Shown here: one piece after another, positions 27,381 to 40,911 of the stretch
Layout: every line of letters begins with the position of its first letter
Position numbering within the stretch: position 1 is the first letter of the stretch
Source of the DNA: Paracoccus aeridis
GTDB lineage: Bacteria; Pseudomonadota; Alphaproteobacteria; Rhodobacterales; Rhodobacteraceae
Assembly: GCF_004923205.2 (NCBI RefSeq)
Contig: NZ_SELD02000008.1
Span: forward strand, 1 to 64,000
Direction of reading: 5' to 3'
DNA: 64,000 bases
Notes under the pieces: model-generated
The model's input: only the letters and a program-made list of their open reading frames with translations
The model's database searches: none
Told to the model about the DNA's origin: nothing
Program-made: the position numbers and the translations under genes

Positions 27381-28001
27381 TCAGCGGGTCAGCGTCAGGA
27401 CGTTCAGGACCGATTCGCGGTAGGGAAGCGGAAAGGTGATCCGGGCGGTATCGGGCCCGGTGAGTTCCAGCACGCCCACGTCCGGCAGGGTCTCGCCGGT
27501 CGAGATGTCCACGACCTCGGGAAAATCCGCGTAGGGCATCGGCTGCTCACCTTCCACGAAGGTCGAGCCGAGATAGACCCAGCGCCCGTCCGACATCTGC
27601 AGCGTTCCCCGGGTGCGCTGTGATCCGGTGAGCTTGTCGAAGGTCAGGCGGTCGCCGTCCCTTCCGAGCCGGCAGCGGAACGGCGGGTAGCTCACCGCTG
27701 GCAGCAGCCCGCCGATCTTCGTCATGCTGCAATTCCATTCGCCCTCGAGGTCCGCCGCGTCGGCCGGCACGGCGTCGCCCTTCAGCGCCGCCCGTGCCAG
27801 CGCCACCTGCGCCGCGTCGCCTTCCACCACGAGCTGCCGCAGGGCAATCCCGGTCGCCGCGTCGAGGTTGGCCAGCCGCTCTGCGTCAGCCTCGCGGATG
27901 GGCGGCGCTCCGGGCGCGGGTTGCGGCAGCGCGGCGGTCGGCAGCGTGGCGGTCGGCAGGGCGGCCACCAGCACGGCAGCGACGAGGGCGGTGCGGGTCA
28001 T
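27381..28001 (-). CDS. DUF4893-like secreted protein
   Basis: 206 residues with a signal peptide (about 1-27). The central part, with LEGEWNCSMTKIGG, YPPFRCRLG and GRWVYLGSTFVEGE, resembles DUF4893 proteins of Alphaproteobacteria, whose function is unknown. The ATG at 28001 has AAGGAG eight bases upstream; a TTG two codons before is less likely. It converges on trpB with a 12-base gap, so no separate terminator is obvious. Confidence 0.6.
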   Translation of the reverse strand: MTRTALVAAVLVAALPTATLPTAALPQPAPGAPPIREADAERLANLDAATGIALRQLVVEGDAAQVALARAALKGDAVPADAADLEGEWNCSMTKIGGLLPAVSYPPFRCRLGRDGDRLTFDKLTGSQRTRGTLQMSDGRWVYLGSTFVEGEQPMPYADFPEVVDISTGETLPDVGVLELTGPDTARITFPLPYRESVLNVLTLTR

Positions 28002-28040
28002 CTGCAAGCTCCTTCTGCACGGCCGGACAGCGCGGGAAGA

Positions 28041-28442
28041 TCAGCCCTGACCCGTCCCGTCCCCGTTCCGGGTCGGGGCGTCAACCGCGTGCGCGCGCAG
28101 CAGTTCCAGCGGCACCACCCGGGTCGCGGCGCTGTGCGTCGCCGCGAGGACGACGCGGGGCGCCGCAAATTCCTGCGCCGCCTGCAGGAAGCGGCCGGCG
28201 CACAGGCACCAGCGATCGCCCGGCTTCAACCCGGCGAAGCGGTACTCGGGGCGCGGCGTCGACAGGTCATTGCCGAGATACTTCGAGAAGGCGAGGAACT
28301 CCGCCGTCACCACCACGCAGACGGTATGGTTGCCGCGATCCTCGGGCCCGGTGTCGCAGCAGCCGTTGCGGTAGAACCCGGTCATCGGGTCGGTCGAGCA
28401 GCTTTCCAGCGGCCCCCCAAGGACATTGAGCGACGGTTCCAT
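28041..28442 (-). CDS. DUF2237 family protein
   Basis: 133 residues matching the DUF2237 family: SLNVLGGPLESCSTDPMTGF at the N-terminus, then CCDTGPEDRGNHTVCV and GLKPGDRWCLCAGRFLQA. Cysteines are conserved and could bind a metal, but the function is unknown. The ATG overlaps the pth stop (TGATG), so translation is coupled to peptidyl-tRNA hydrolase. Confidence 0.82.
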   Translation of the reverse strand: MEPSLNVLGGPLESCSTDPMTGFYRNGCCDTGPEDRGNHTVCVVVTAEFLAFSKYLGNDLSTPRPEYRFAGLKPGDRWCLCAGRFLQAAQEFAAPRVVLAATHSAATRVVPLELLRAHAVDAPTRNGDGTGQG

Positions 28443-29164
28443 CACGACTTTCCCCCGAACAGCGACCGCAGCGCGTCCAGCTTGCCGGCAAGGTCGGTCG
28501 TACGTTCCGCGGGTGCGGGCGCGGGCACGGGTGTGGACCTGGGCGGCGGTTTCGGCCCCGGCGCGTCATTCGGCCGCGCGGTGCCGCTGTTCCGCGCCGG
28601 CTGGGTCCGCGCCGCGACGAGGGTGGCGAACCGGACGTCGTCCCGCGCGGCCAGGGCCGGCGCGCCGTCCGAGACGCCCCGGATCACGTCGTCCAGCCAG
28701 TCCGCGTCGGCCTTGGCGAAGTCCGACAGCACGTAGCCCGACACCCGGTCCTTGTGCCCCGGATGACCGATCCCCAGCCGCACGCGGCGATACCCCTCGC
28801 CCACGTGCTGGTGGATCGACCGCAGCCCGTTATGGCCCGCGTGACCCCCGCCCGTCTTGACCCGGACCTTGCCCGGCGCGAGGTCCAGTTCGTCGTGCAG
28901 CACCACGACATCGGCCGGATCGAGCTTCAGGTACCGCATCGCCTCGCCCACCGACTGGCCGCTGGCGTTCATGAAGGTCTGCGGCTTCAGGGCCACGACC
29001 TTCTCGCCCCCGAGCCGCCCTTCCGCGGCCAGCCCCTGGAACCGCGCCCGCCAGGGCGAGAAGCCGTGGTCGGCCGCGATCCGATCAACGGCCATCCAGC
29101 CGATGTTGTGGCGGTTGCCCGCGTATTGCGCGCCCGGGTTGCCCAGTCCGACGATCAGCTGCAC
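28442..29164 (-). CDS. pth: Peptidyl-tRNA hydrolase
   Basis: Frees tRNA from stalled peptidyl-tRNAs. Residues 1-190 are canonical: LIVGLGNPGAQYAGNRHNIG (catalytic His in RHNIG), KPQTFMNASG, HDELDL and GGGHAGHNGLRS. The protein is 240 residues, about 45 longer than E. coli Pth, through a Pro/Arg-rich linker and an amphipathic end. The start is the GTG at 29164 preceded by AAAGGTGG; an in-frame ATG ten codons upstream would extend past the conserved N-terminus. Coupled to the DUF2237 gene. Confidence 0.93.
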   Translation of the reverse strand: MQLIVGLGNPGAQYAGNRHNIGWMAVDRIAADHGFSPWRARFQGLAAEGRLGGEKVVALKPQTFMNASGQSVGEAMRYLKLDPADVVVLHDELDLAPGKVRVKTGGGHAGHNGLRSIHQHVGEGYRRVRLGIGHPGHKDRVSGYVLSDFAKADADWLDDVIRGVSDGAPALAARDDVRFATLVAARTQPARNSGTARPNDAPGPKPPPRSTPVPAPAPAERTTDLAGKLDALRSLFGGKS

Positions 29165-29310
29165 CGGCCCACCTTTCCCTGCAATTCGACCCATACCTTG
29201 CAGGTGGCGTCGCGCGTTACTAAGACTCTGTCAACCTTTCGCCCGTAAAGACGGTGGACGGGCAGGACCGCGGGCGGGTGTGCCCGCGACGGACGATCAC
29301 AGGGGCTGAG

Positions 29311-29940
29311 ATGCACGATCCGCAAGAATTCTACATGAACAACCTTGTCCCGATGGTAGTGGAACAGACCAGCCGGGGCGAACGCGCCTACGACATCTTC
29401 TCGCGCCTGCTCAAGGAACGCATCATCTTCGTGGCGGGGCCCGTCCACGACGGCATGGCCACGCTGATCTCGGCCCAGCTGCTGTTCCTCGAGGCGGAGA
29501 ACCCGTCCAAGGACATCAGCATCTACATCAACAGCCCGGGCGGCGTGGTGACGGCGGGCCTGTCGATCTACGACACCATGCAGTACGTCCGCCCGCGGAT
29601 TTCCACCCTGGTGATCGGGCAGGCCGCCTCGATGGGCGCGCTGCTGCTGATGGGCGGCGAGAAGGGGGCGCGCTATTCGCTTCCGAACAGCCGGATCATG
29701 GTGCACCAGCCCTCGGGCGGGTTCCGCGGCAACACCTCGGACCTGCTGATCCACGCCGAGGAAACGCACAAGCTGAAGCACCGGATGAACGAAATCTACG
29801 TCGAACATACCGGCCGCTCCCTGGAAGAGGTGGAACGCGCGCTCGACCGCGACCGCTTCATGTCGCCCGAGGAGGCGAGGGAGTTCGGGTTGATCGACGA
29901 GATTCTGCAGAACCGCGGCAAGGCGGTCCCCGACAGCTGA
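29311..29940 (+). CDS. clpP: ATP-dependent Clp protease proteolytic subunit
   Basis: 209 residues. The catalytic serine is S107 (GQAASMGA) and the histidine H132 (IMVHQPSGG). The N-terminal [11 protein letters not shown] and the handle region are standard. It forms the two-ring barrel that degrades unfolded substrates passed on by ClpX. The ATG 29311 before HDPQEF is chosen; the frame extends upstream without similarity. Followed 188 bases later by clpX. Confidence 0.97.
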   Translation: MHDPQEFYMNNLVPMVVEQTSRGERAYDIFSRLLKERIIFVAGPVHDGMATLISAQLLFLEAENPSKDISIYINSPGGVVTAGLSIYDTMQYVRPRISTLVIGQAASMGALLLMGGEKGARYSLPNSRIMVHQPSGGFRGNTSDLLIHAEETHKLKHRMNEIYVEHTGRSLEEVERALDRDRFMSPEEAREFGLIDEILQNRGKAVPDS

Positions 29941-30012
29941 GCAGGGACGGAGCGGCGGAGGCTGCCTGCCGCTGCCCCGCCCCTCACAACATTTCCATGA
30001 TCCGTTTTGGGA

Positions 30013-30041
30013 TTGTGACAACATGGCGGCGTCCCTAGATT
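30013..30041 (+). promoter_or_regulatory. Putative sigma-70 type promoter for clpX
   Basis: TTGTGA (30013-30018) and TAGATT (30036-30041) are separated by 17 bases, each matching four of six consensus positions. It lies in the clpP-clpX gap, about 90 bases before the clpX ATG. Confidence 0.4.
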
Positions 30042-30128
30042 GGGACGACGAGCGGAGCCGGCGCTTCTGCCGCCTCCGGCATCTGCCGGCGCTATCAGCC
30101 CGCAGCGACGAAGGACAAGGAACTGACC

Positions 30129-31391
<1,263 letters not shown>

Positions 31392-31417
31392 TCGGCAGCC
31401 AAGTCGAAGTAACGAAC

Positions 31418-31444
31418 CGCCGCCCTCCGGGGCGGCGTTGTTCT
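31418..31444 (+). terminator. Terminator after clpX
   Basis: 8-bp perfect stem CGCCGCCC/GGGCGGCG with a TCCG loop, followed by TTGTTCT. It is the same stem sequence as the rpsA terminator with another loop. Confidence 0.75.
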
Positions 31445-31484
31445 GTCGCCGCCGGAAGATCCACTCGCAGCCGACGCCGTTCCC

Positions 31485-32999
31485 CTACCCGCCGGCGACG
31501 AACGGCAACCGGTACCCCAGCGCCTCGGCCAGGTGCGGCGCGCGCACGTCGGGCGACGCATCGAGATCCGCGATGGTGCGCGCGGTCCGCAGCACCCGAT
31601 GATAGCCCCGCGCGGTCAGGCCCAGCCGCTCGGCGGCGCGGTGGATCAGGTCGCGCCCCTCGGCGTCGGGGCGGGCGATCTCGTCCAGAACGGCGCCGGA
31701 GGCGTCGGCATTGACGCGCATCCGCGGCTGATCCGCGAAGCGGTCGGCCTGCACGGCGCGCGCCGCCCGAACGCGCGCGGCGACCTCGGCCGAGCTTTCC
31801 GCGGACGCAGGCCGTTCGAGGTCGGCGACCGACACCGCCGGCACCTCGATCCTCAGGTCGAAGCGGTCCAACAGCGGACCCGAGATGCGGCCCATGTAGT
31901 CCGACCCGCAGGCCGGCGCCTTGGCGCAGGCGCGCGCCGCATCGGCAAGCTGCCCGCAGCGGCAGGGGTTCGCGGCCGCGACGAGCAGGAAGCGGCAGGG
32001 ATAGCGGACATGGGCGTTGGCGCGGGCGACCACGACCTCTCCCGTCTCGATCGGCTGGCGCAGGGTTTCCAGAACCGGACGCGAGAACTCGGGCAGCTCA
32101 TCGAGGAACAGGACGCCGTTATGGGCCAGGCTGATCTGGCCGGGTTTCGCGCCGCGCCCGCCGCCGACGATCGCGGCCATCGACGCGGTGTGGTGCGGCT
32201 CGCAGAACGGCGCCTCGCGCGAGATGCCGCCATCGGCCAGCACGCCCGCGAGCGAATGGATCATCGAGGTTTCCAGCGCCTCGGCCGGGCTGAGCGGCGG
32301 CATGATGCCGGGCAGGCAGGCGGCGAGCATCGACTTGCCGGTGCCGGGCGGGCCGGTCATCAGCAGGTGGTGGCGGCCGGCGGCGGCGATCTCCAGCGCG
32401 CGGCGGGCGCGTTCCTGCCCGCGCACGTGGGCAAGGTCGCGCAGGCACGGGGCGGCGGCGACCTCGCCCGGTTTCGCGCGGGCCAGCGGCGCGCGCCCCG
32501 TCAGGTGATCCAGCGCCTGCTTCAGCGTCGCGGGCGCCAGCACGGGGACCGAGGCGACCCACGCCGCTTCCGCGCCGCAGGGCGCGGGGCAGATCAGGGT
32601 CCGGTCGTCCTCGGCCGCGGCCATGGCGGCGGGCAGCGCGCCCGCGACCGCGACCAGCCGCCCGTCGAGCGCCAGTTCCCCCAGCGACACGACCCCCGCG
32701 AGTTCGTCCGGCGGCACGATGTCCAGCGCCGCCAGCACCGCAAGCGCGATCGGCAGGTCGAAATGCGACCCCTCCTTCGGCAGGTCGGCCGGCGACAGGT
32801 TCACCGTCACGCGCCGCGACGGCATGGCGATCGACAGCGCGTTGAAGGCGGCGCGGACGCGGTCGCGCGCCTCGCTCACCGCCTTGTCGGGCAGGCCCAC
32901 GATGCCGAAGGACGGCATGCCCGCGCTGACCGAGGCCTGCACCTCGACCAGCCGCGCCTCGACCCCCTCGAACGCCACCGTGAAGGCGATCGCGACCAT
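31485..32999 (-). CDS. comM: YifB/ComM Mg-chelatase-like AAA+ ATPase
   Basis: 504 residues. An N-terminal Lon-protease-like fold ([18 protein letters not shown]) is followed by Walker A GPPGTGKS (216-223), [12 protein letters not shown] and the sensor block [11 protein letters not shown]-terminal domain with [16 protein letters not shown] ends it. ComM is a hexameric helicase that promotes branch migration during natural transformation. In Rhodobacter capsulatus, competence-type genes needed by gene-transfer-agent recipients are under CtrA control. A perfect CtrA-type box lies 42 bases upstream of this start. Confidence 0.92.
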   Translation of the reverse strand: MVAIAFTVAFEGVEARLVEVQASVSAGMPSFGIVGLPDKAVSEARDRVRAAFNALSIAMPSRRVTVNLSPADLPKEGSHFDLPIALAVLAALDIVPPDELAGVVSLGELALDGRLVAVAGALPAAMAAAEDDRTLICPAPCGAEAAWVASVPVLAPATLKQALDHLTGRAPLARAKPGEVAAAPCLRDLAHVRGQERARRALEIAAAGRHHLLMTGPPGTGKSMLAACLPGIMPPLSPAEALETSMIHSLAGVLADGGISREAPFCEPHHTASMAAIVGGGRGAKPGQISLAHNGVLFLDELPEFSRPVLETLRQPIETGEVVVARANAHVRYPCRFLLVAAANPCRCGQLADAARACAKAPACGSDYMGRISGPLLDRFDLRIEVPAVSVADLERPASAESSAEVAARVRAARAVQADRFADQPRMRVNADASGAVLDEIARPDAEGRDLIHRAAERLGLTARGYHRVLRTARTIADLDASPDVRAPHLAEALGYRLPFVAGG

Positions 33000-33040
33000 T
33001 CCTGCCTCCTGCTGCCCGCGGAATGGCTAACGGCGCGCCG

Positions 33041-33055
33041 TTAACGCGGGGTTAA
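33041..33055. promoter_or_regulatory. Perfect CtrA-type box between comM and coaBC
   Basis: TTAA (33041-33044), seven bases, TTAA (33052-33055): an exact match to TTAA-N7-TTAA. It partly overlaps a 16-bp perfect palindrome, TAACGGCGCGCCGTTA (33028-33043). The site serves the divergent start of comM (minus) and possibly coaBC (plus). Confidence 0.7.
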
Positions 33056-33128
33056 CGGCGGCTTCCTTGTCGATCGGATCGCCCGCGCCTAGGTTCCGGG
33101 CAACGGACGAAGCTGGAGGGGCACGGAC

Positions 33129-34412
33129 ATGCAGGGCAAGCGGATCTTGCTGGTGGTGGGGGGCGGCGTCGCCGCCTTCAAGGCGCCGGAACTCGTGCGC
33201 CTGATCCGCAAGGCGGGCGCGTCGGTCACGCCGGTCCTGACCCGGGGCGGCGCCGAGTTCGTGACCCCGCTGACGCTGTCGGCGCTGGCGGGCGCGCCCT
33301 GCCACACCGATCTGTTCGACCTGACGCGCGAGGCCGAGATGGGGCATATCCAGCTGTCCCGCGCGGCCGATCTCGTGGTGGTCGTGCCGGCAACGGCCGA
33401 CCTGATGGCGAAGATGGCGAACGGGCACGCGGACGACCTCGCTTCGACGCTGCTGATGGCGACCGACAAGCGGGTGCTGATCGCGCCCGCGATGAACGTG
33501 CGGATGTGGGACCACGCCGCGACCCGCCGCAACCGCGCCACGCTGGAGGGCGACGGCATCCTGTTCGTCGGCCCGGACGAGGGCGAGATGGCATGCGGCG
33601 AGTGGGGCGAGGGCCGCATGGCCGAGCCCGACCAGATCCTGGCCGCGATCCGCGCCGCGCTGTCGCCGCTGCCGACGCTACCGGCCGGCATGCCGTCCCT
33701 GCGCCTGCCGCCCGAGACGCTGGTGACGCCCCCTGCCCCGCAGCCGCTGAAGGGCCGCCACGTGATCGTGACCTCGGGCCCCACCTACGAGCCGATCGAT
33801 CCCGTCCGCTACATCGCCAACCGCTCGTCTGGCGCGCAGGGGACCGCCATTGCCACGGCGCTGCGCGACCTCGGCGCGCGTGTGAGCTTCGTCACCGGCC
33901 CCGCGACCGTGCCCCCGCCCGAACGGGTGGACGTGATCCGGGTGGAGACCGCGCGCGAGATGCGCGACGCGGTGGAGGCCGCGCTGCCCGCTGACGCCGC
34001 GGTCATGGCGGCGGCGGTGGCCGACTGGCAGGTGGTGAATGCCTCCGCCCGCAAGATGAAGAAGGACGGGTCGGGCCGGCCGCCCGCGCTGGAGATGGCG
34101 GAGAACCCGGACATCCTCGCCTGGATCGGGTCAGATGCGCGGCGGCCGGCGCTGGTCGTGGGGTTCGCGGCCGAAACGCACGACGTGGTCGCCAACGCCA
34201 CCTCGAAGCGGCAGCGCAAGAACGCCGACTGGATCGTGGCGAACGACGTGAGCGACGGGACCGGGATCATGGGCGGAACCGAGAACGAGATCACGCTGGT
34301 GACGTCGGACGGTGCCGAGCCGTGGCCGCGCCTCGCAAAGGCCGAGGTCGCGCGCAGGCTTGCGGCGCGGATCGCCGAGGCGCTGCAGGACGCGGGGGTG
34401 GCGGCCTCATGA
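33129..34412 (+). CDS. coaBC: Bifunctional PPC synthetase/decarboxylase (CoaBC)
   Basis: Coenzyme A synthesis, 427 residues. The N-terminal flavoprotein decarboxylase domain (about 1-180) has LLVVGGGVAAFKAPEL, the catalytic His in GHIQLSRAAD, and the PAMNVRMW motif. The C-terminal synthetase domain (about 205-420) has TSGPTYEPIDPVRYIANRSSGAQG. It leads the run that continues into the iron-sulfur genes, with an ATGA overlap to the desulfurase gene, although the biochemical link is not obvious. Confidence 0.95.
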   Translation: MQGKRILLVVGGGVAAFKAPELVRLIRKAGASVTPVLTRGGAEFVTPLTLSALAGAPCHTDLFDLTREAEMGHIQLSRAADLVVVVPATADLMAKMANGHADDLASTLLMATDKRVLIAPAMNVRMWDHAATRRNRATLEGDGILFVGPDEGEMACGEWGEGRMAEPDQILAAIRAALSPLPTLPAGMPSLRLPPETLVTPPAPQPLKGRHVIVTSGPTYEPIDPVRYIANRSSGAQGTAIATALRDLGARVSFVTGPATVPPPERVDVIRVETAREMRDAVEAALPADAAVMAAAVADWQVVNASARKMKKDGSGRPPALEMAENPDILAWIGSDARRPALVVGFAAETHDVVANATSKRQRKNADWIVANDVSDGTGIMGGTENEITLVTSDGAEPWPRLAKAEVARRLAARIAEALQDAGVAAS

Positions 34413-35460
34413 GCCGCGTCTATCTCGACTGGAACGCGACGGCCCCGCTGCGGCCCGAGGCGCGGGCGGCCATGGCCGATGCGATGGACCTGATCGGCAA
34501 CCCGTCCAGCGTCCATGCCGAAGGGCGCGCGGCGAAGATGCTGCTGGAACGCGCGCGCGAGGCGGTGGCGCAGGCGGCGGGCGCGCAGGCGGCGGACGTG
34601 ATCTTCACCTCGGGCGCGACGGAAGCCGCGGCGCTGGTCATGGCGGGTCGCGGCCTCGCCTGTTCGGCGATCGAGCATGACGTGGTCCGGGCGTGGTCCG
34701 ACGACAGCCTGCCCGCCGACGCGGGCGGCCGCGTCGCGGTTCCCGACCCGGCGCGCGCGTCGCTGCAGATGGCGAACAGCGAAACGGGCGTGCTTCAGGA
34801 CCTGCCCGAAGGCCTTGCCGTCAGCGATTTGACGCAGGCCTTCGGCAAGGTGCCGCTCGCCTTCGACTGGCTGGGGATCGAGGCGGGGTTCGTCAGCGCC
34901 CACAAGCTGGGCGGCCCCAAGGGCATCGGCGCGCTGATCGTGAAGCGCGGAACCGACATCGAGGCGCGGATCCGCGGCGGCGGGCAGGAACAGGGCCGCC
35001 GCGCCGGGACGGAAAACCTGATCGGGATCGCGGGCTTCGCCGCCGCCGCCGCCGCCGCGCAGGACGACCTGGCGGCGGGATCGGCCGAAAAACAGGCCGA
35101 ACTGCGGGACCGGTTGCAGAACGCTCTGGATATTGATGACGAAAACACTATGTATCCCGGGCGCGCGTCACGCAGGTTGCCGCAGACGCTGTCCATCCTG
35201 ACGCCGGGGTGGAAGGGCGAGACGCAGGTGATGCAGATGGACCTGGCGGGCTTCGCGGTTTCGGCCGGGTCGGCCTGTTCGTCCGGGAAGGTCAGGCCAA
35301 GCGGCGTGCTGCGCGCGATGGGCGTGCCCGAGGCGGATGCCGCATGCGCGCTGCGCGTGTCGTTCGGCCGGGCCACGACCGCCGGGGAATTGGATCGCTT
35401 CGCCGACGCCTGGCTTACCGCCCGGTCGCGCTGGCAGAGCAAGCAGGGAAAGACAGGTTG

Positions 35461-35461
<1 letters not shown>
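34409..35461 (+). CDS. Cysteine desulfurase (NifS/IscS-like)
   Basis: 350 residues, class V aminotransferase. N-terminal [15 protein letters not shown], the PLP lysine in [12 protein letters not shown], and the mobile-loop catalytic cysteine in [16 protein letters not shown]. It supplies sulfur for iron-sulfur clusters by turning cysteine into alanine and a persulfide. It is the first of two desulfurases in this run; the second (sufS) closes it. It is somewhat shorter than IscS (404 aa). Overlaps coaBC by ATGA and sufB by TGATG. Confidence 0.92.
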
Positions 35462-36995
<1,534 letters not shown>

Positions 36996-36999
<4 letters not shown>

Positions 37000-37373
37000 G
37001 CCAGCCCTGGGGCGGCGCAGCGCGCGGGAACGTCGGCAGTGATGCGGGGGCGATGGTCGTCACCACGACGCCGACGGTCGAGGGCCGACCGGTGCGCGCC
37101 TATCACGGCATCGTCACCGGCGAGACGATCCTGGGCGCCAACATCTTCCGCGACGTGTTCGCCGGGATCCGCGACATCGTGGGCGGCCGCTCCGCCGCCT
37201 ACGAGCAATCGCTGGCGCAGGCACGCGAGACCGCGATCGGCGAGATGATGGCCCGGGCGCGTGACCTCGGCGGCAACGCCATCGTGGGCGTGGACCTCGA
37301 TTACGAGGTCATCAACAACATGCTGATGGTGTCGGCGTCCGGCACCGCGGTCACGATCGCCGAGGCGGGGTGA
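36996..37373 (+). CDS. YbjQ family (putative heavy-metal-binding) protein
   Basis: 125 residues matching the YbjQ/UPF0145 family: [43 protein letters not shown] and [17 protein letters not shown]. The family forms a pentameric ring of unknown function. It overlaps the sufB stop by ATGA, so it is co-translated with sufB; a role in cluster assembly is possible but not known. Confidence 0.88.
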
Positions 37374-37380
37374 AGGCATC

Positions 37381-38199
37381 GTGCGGGACGAAGTGGTGAA
37401 GCCCATCAAGGTCTTTCACTGGCGCGGCGAGAACTTCGGCGACGCCCTGTCCCTTGACGTGGTGGCGCATGTCAGCGGCCGGCAGGCGGTCTGGGCCGGT
37501 CCGCTCGAATGCGACCTGTTCGCGGTCGGCTCCGTCATCAGCCTGATCGGCGAACGCTTCAGCGAGGCGCCGGAAAACGGCCACCTCCCGTTCATGTGGG
37601 GCAGCGGGATCCTGTCGCCTCGCCCCTCGCCCTTCATGTCGCGGATCGAGGTCGTGGCGCTGCGCGGGCCGATCACCGCCGCGCTGACCAACCAAGCTCC
37701 TGCACTGCCCTACGGCGATCCGGGGCTTTTCGCCGACGAGCTGCTGGACGAGCGCCCCGAACAGGCCGACCGCATCGGTCTCGTCCCGCATTGGCAGCTG
37801 GTGGACACGCCCGAGATGCGGGACCTTGCCCGCGACCCGCGGATCGACCTGATCGACCCGCGCACCACGGACGCGCTGTCGGTCGTGCGCCGGATCGCGG
37901 CGTGCCGGTTCGTCCTGTCCTCGTCGCTCCACGGCCTCATCGTCGCGGACGCGCTGGGGATCCCGAACCACTGGCTCACGCCCATCGGGGCGCATGCCAC
38001 GCCGACGCTCAAGTTCATCGACTACGCCGCCGCCATCGGCCGCCTTCTGGGCGCGCCGCTGGACCCCGACCAGGTGCCGGGCTATCTGTCCGCGCTCCGG
38101 TCTGAAACGATGCCCGAGACACTGCCCTACGCCGACGGGATCGCTGCCGCCAAGCAGGCGCTACGCGACAGCTTCCCGGCCGAGCTTCGGGCGAACTGA
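37381..38199 (+). CDS. Polysaccharide pyruvyl transferase-like protein
   Basis: 272 residues with the fold signature of polysaccharide pyruvyl transferases: N-terminal VFHWRGENFGDALS and late SSSLHGLIVADALGIP, where the SLHG histidine is characteristic. It begins with GTG at 37381, eight bases after the YbjQ stop, and sits 14 bases before sufC. Such enzymes add ketal-pyruvate to surface sugars, so its place inside the suf operon is unexpected and may be a passenger. Confidence 0.8.
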   Translation: MRDEVVKPIKVFHWRGENFGDALSLDVVAHVSGRQAVWAGPLECDLFAVGSVISLIGERFSEAPENGHLPFMWGSGILSPRPSPFMSRIEVVALRGPITAALTNQAPALPYGDPGLFADELLDERPEQADRIGLVPHWQLVDTPEMRDLARDPRIDLIDPRTTDALSVVRRIAACRFVLSSSLHGLIVADALGIPNHWLTPIGAHATPTLKFIDYAAAIGRLLGAPLDPDQVPGYLSALRSETMPETLPYADGIAAAKQALRDSFPAELRAN

Positions 38200-38213
38200 A
38201 TGGATGTGACGAT

Positions 38214-38968
<755 letters not shown>

Positions 38969-38969
<1 letters not shown>

Positions 38970-40399
38970 TGACCGACACCGCCGCCCGCACGGCCCCGGC
39001 CGAAATACAGGCCCAGGCCCAGACTCAGGCCCAGACCCAGACCCGGGCCGACGCGCCGCAGAAGTCGCGCGGCATCCAGACGCCCGAGGTCGTGGGCGGC
39101 ACCCAGCCCGCCCCCGCGCCGCGCCTCGAGGCGCTGCAGGCGCCGCAGGACGGCTGCACCGCGGCCGCGCGGCGCGACGCGATGCAGCGGCTCGTCGCTG
39201 CGGGCCTGCCGAAGCCCCGCGACGAATACTGGCGCTACACCGATCCGAAGCTGCTGAACGCCGACACCCCGGCCCCCCTCGCCATCGGCGACGAGGAGCC
39301 GCAGATGTTCGGCTCGCTCGACCGGCTGCGGCTGGTGTTCGTGGACGGCGTGTTCGACCCCGCGGCCTCGGACGCGCCGGACGCGGACGGCGTGCGGATC
39401 GAGACGCTGCAGGCCGCCGACGCGCAGCCGGGCCACTGGATCGCGCAAAGCTACGGCGCGCTGGAGGCGGCGGGGCAGAAGCCCGTCGTCCGGCCCTTCG
39501 CCGCGCTGAACACGGCGGTCGCGACGAACGGCCTTGCGATTCACGTCTCGGCCCGGGTCGCGCGCCCGGTCCACATCATCCACCGCCGCCGGGACGAGGC
39601 TGCCGACGTCGTCCTGCACCACGTCATCAGGCTGGACGCGGGCGCCGAACTCACGCTGATCGAGACCGGCATGGCCGGCGCGCGCGAGAACACCGTGATC
39701 GAGGCCGATCTGGCCCCGGGCGCGCGGCTGCACCACATCGCGGCGATCCGCGCGGCCGGCACCCGGATCGGCGCGCGCCACATCTTCGCCTGCGTGGACG
39801 AGGATGCGGCCTTCAAGTCCTTCACCCTGTCGCTCAACGGCACGCTGATGCGGCATGAATCCGTCATCGACATCGCCGGCGACGACAGCGTGGCGCACGT
39901 CGCGGGCGCGGTGCTGGGCGACGGCGCGCAGGGTCCGTTCCACCACGACGACACCGTCTTCGTGACCCACGGGGCCGAGCGCTGCGAAAGCCGGCAGGTC
40001 TTCAAGAAGGTGCTGAAGAACGGCGCCGTCGGCGTGTTCCAGGGCAAGATCCTCGTGAAGCCCGGCGCGCAGAAGACGGACGGCTACCAGATCAGCCAGG
40101 CCCTGCTGCTGGACGACGACAGCCAGTTCCTCGCCAAGCCCGAGCTGGAAATCTACGCCGACGACGTGCGTTGCAGCCACGGCTCGACCACCGGCGCGAT
40201 CGATCCTGTCGCGCTCTACTACCTGCGCTCGCGCGGGGTGCCGAAGGACAGGGCGATCGTGATGCTGGTCCTGTCGTTCCTGGCCGAGGCGCTGGCCGAG
40301 GTCGAGGATGACGACCTGCGAGCCGAGATCGGCGACCGGCTGGAGCTGTGGCTGAACCGTCACGCGACGGCGGACAGCCACCGCGCAGGGTCGGCCTGA
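38969..40399 (+). CDS. sufD: Fe-S cluster assembly protein SufD
   Basis: 476 residues. The core has PRDEYWRYTDP and the SufB/SufD-family C-terminal region CSHGSTTGAIDPVALYYLRSRG. The first 45 residues form an unusual Gln/Ala/Thr-rich stretch (QAQAQTQAQTQT) not part of the scaffold, encoded by a degenerate 6-base repeat at 39009-39047. The ATG at 38969 is preferred to a GTG one codon earlier. Confidence 0.94.
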
Positions 40400-40911
40400 T
40401 GATGGCTGCGCCGGGCCTGATCCCGCGGCTGGCGATGGGGTGGCGCGCGCCTGCGCGCACCGTCCGCGGCCTGCGGGGCATGCGCGACCCGGCGCTGCTG
40501 GCGCTGCTGCTGGGCACGCTGGCGATGTATTTCGTAGCCCAGTGGCCCGCCCATGTGCGCGCGGCGGAGGTCGATCCGTCGATCCCGCTGGGCGCGCGGC
40601 TGGGCGGCGCGCTGATGGCGACGATGTTCCTGATGCCGCTGGTGGTCTATCTTCTGGCCGCGCTGTCGGGCGTCATCGCGCGCGCGTTCGGCTGGACGGG
40701 CACAGGCGCGGACGCGCGGCTCGCGCTGATCTGGACGATGGCGGTGGTCACGCCCCTGATGCTGCTCGCCGGCCTGACGCAGGGGATCGTCGGCCCCGGA
40801 CCGACTGCGGACCTGGCGCAGGGCATCGCCGGGGCGGCCTTCCTGGTCCTGTGGTTCGTCAACCTGCGCGCGCTGGACGACCGCGCGCCCGATCCGCGCG
40901 GCGCGCCATGA
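40399..40911 (+). CDS. YIP1 family membrane protein
   Basis: 170 residues with four hydrophobic segments (about 33-48, 72-95, 110-130, 140-157) and the start GLIPRLAMGWRAPARTVRGL. It resembles the YIP1-domain proteins inserted in suf operons of Rhodobacteraceae. Function unknown. The ATG overlaps the sufD stop (TGATG) and the stop overlaps the next YIP1-like gene (ATGA), so the pair is tightly coupled. Confidence 0.75.
   Translation: MMAAPGLIPRLAMGWRAPARTVRGLRGMRDPALLALLLGTLAMYFVAQWPAHVRAAEVDPSIPLGARLGGALMATMFLMPLVVYLLAALSGVIARAFGWTGTGADARLALIWTMAVVTPLMLLAGLTQGIVGPGPTADLAQGIAGAAFLVLWFVNLRALDDRAPDPRGAP

Noticed and set aside
29195-29310. Heat-shock sigma-32 promoter for clpP
   Set aside because: A CTTG occurs near 29200, but no convincing -10 at proper spacing was found.
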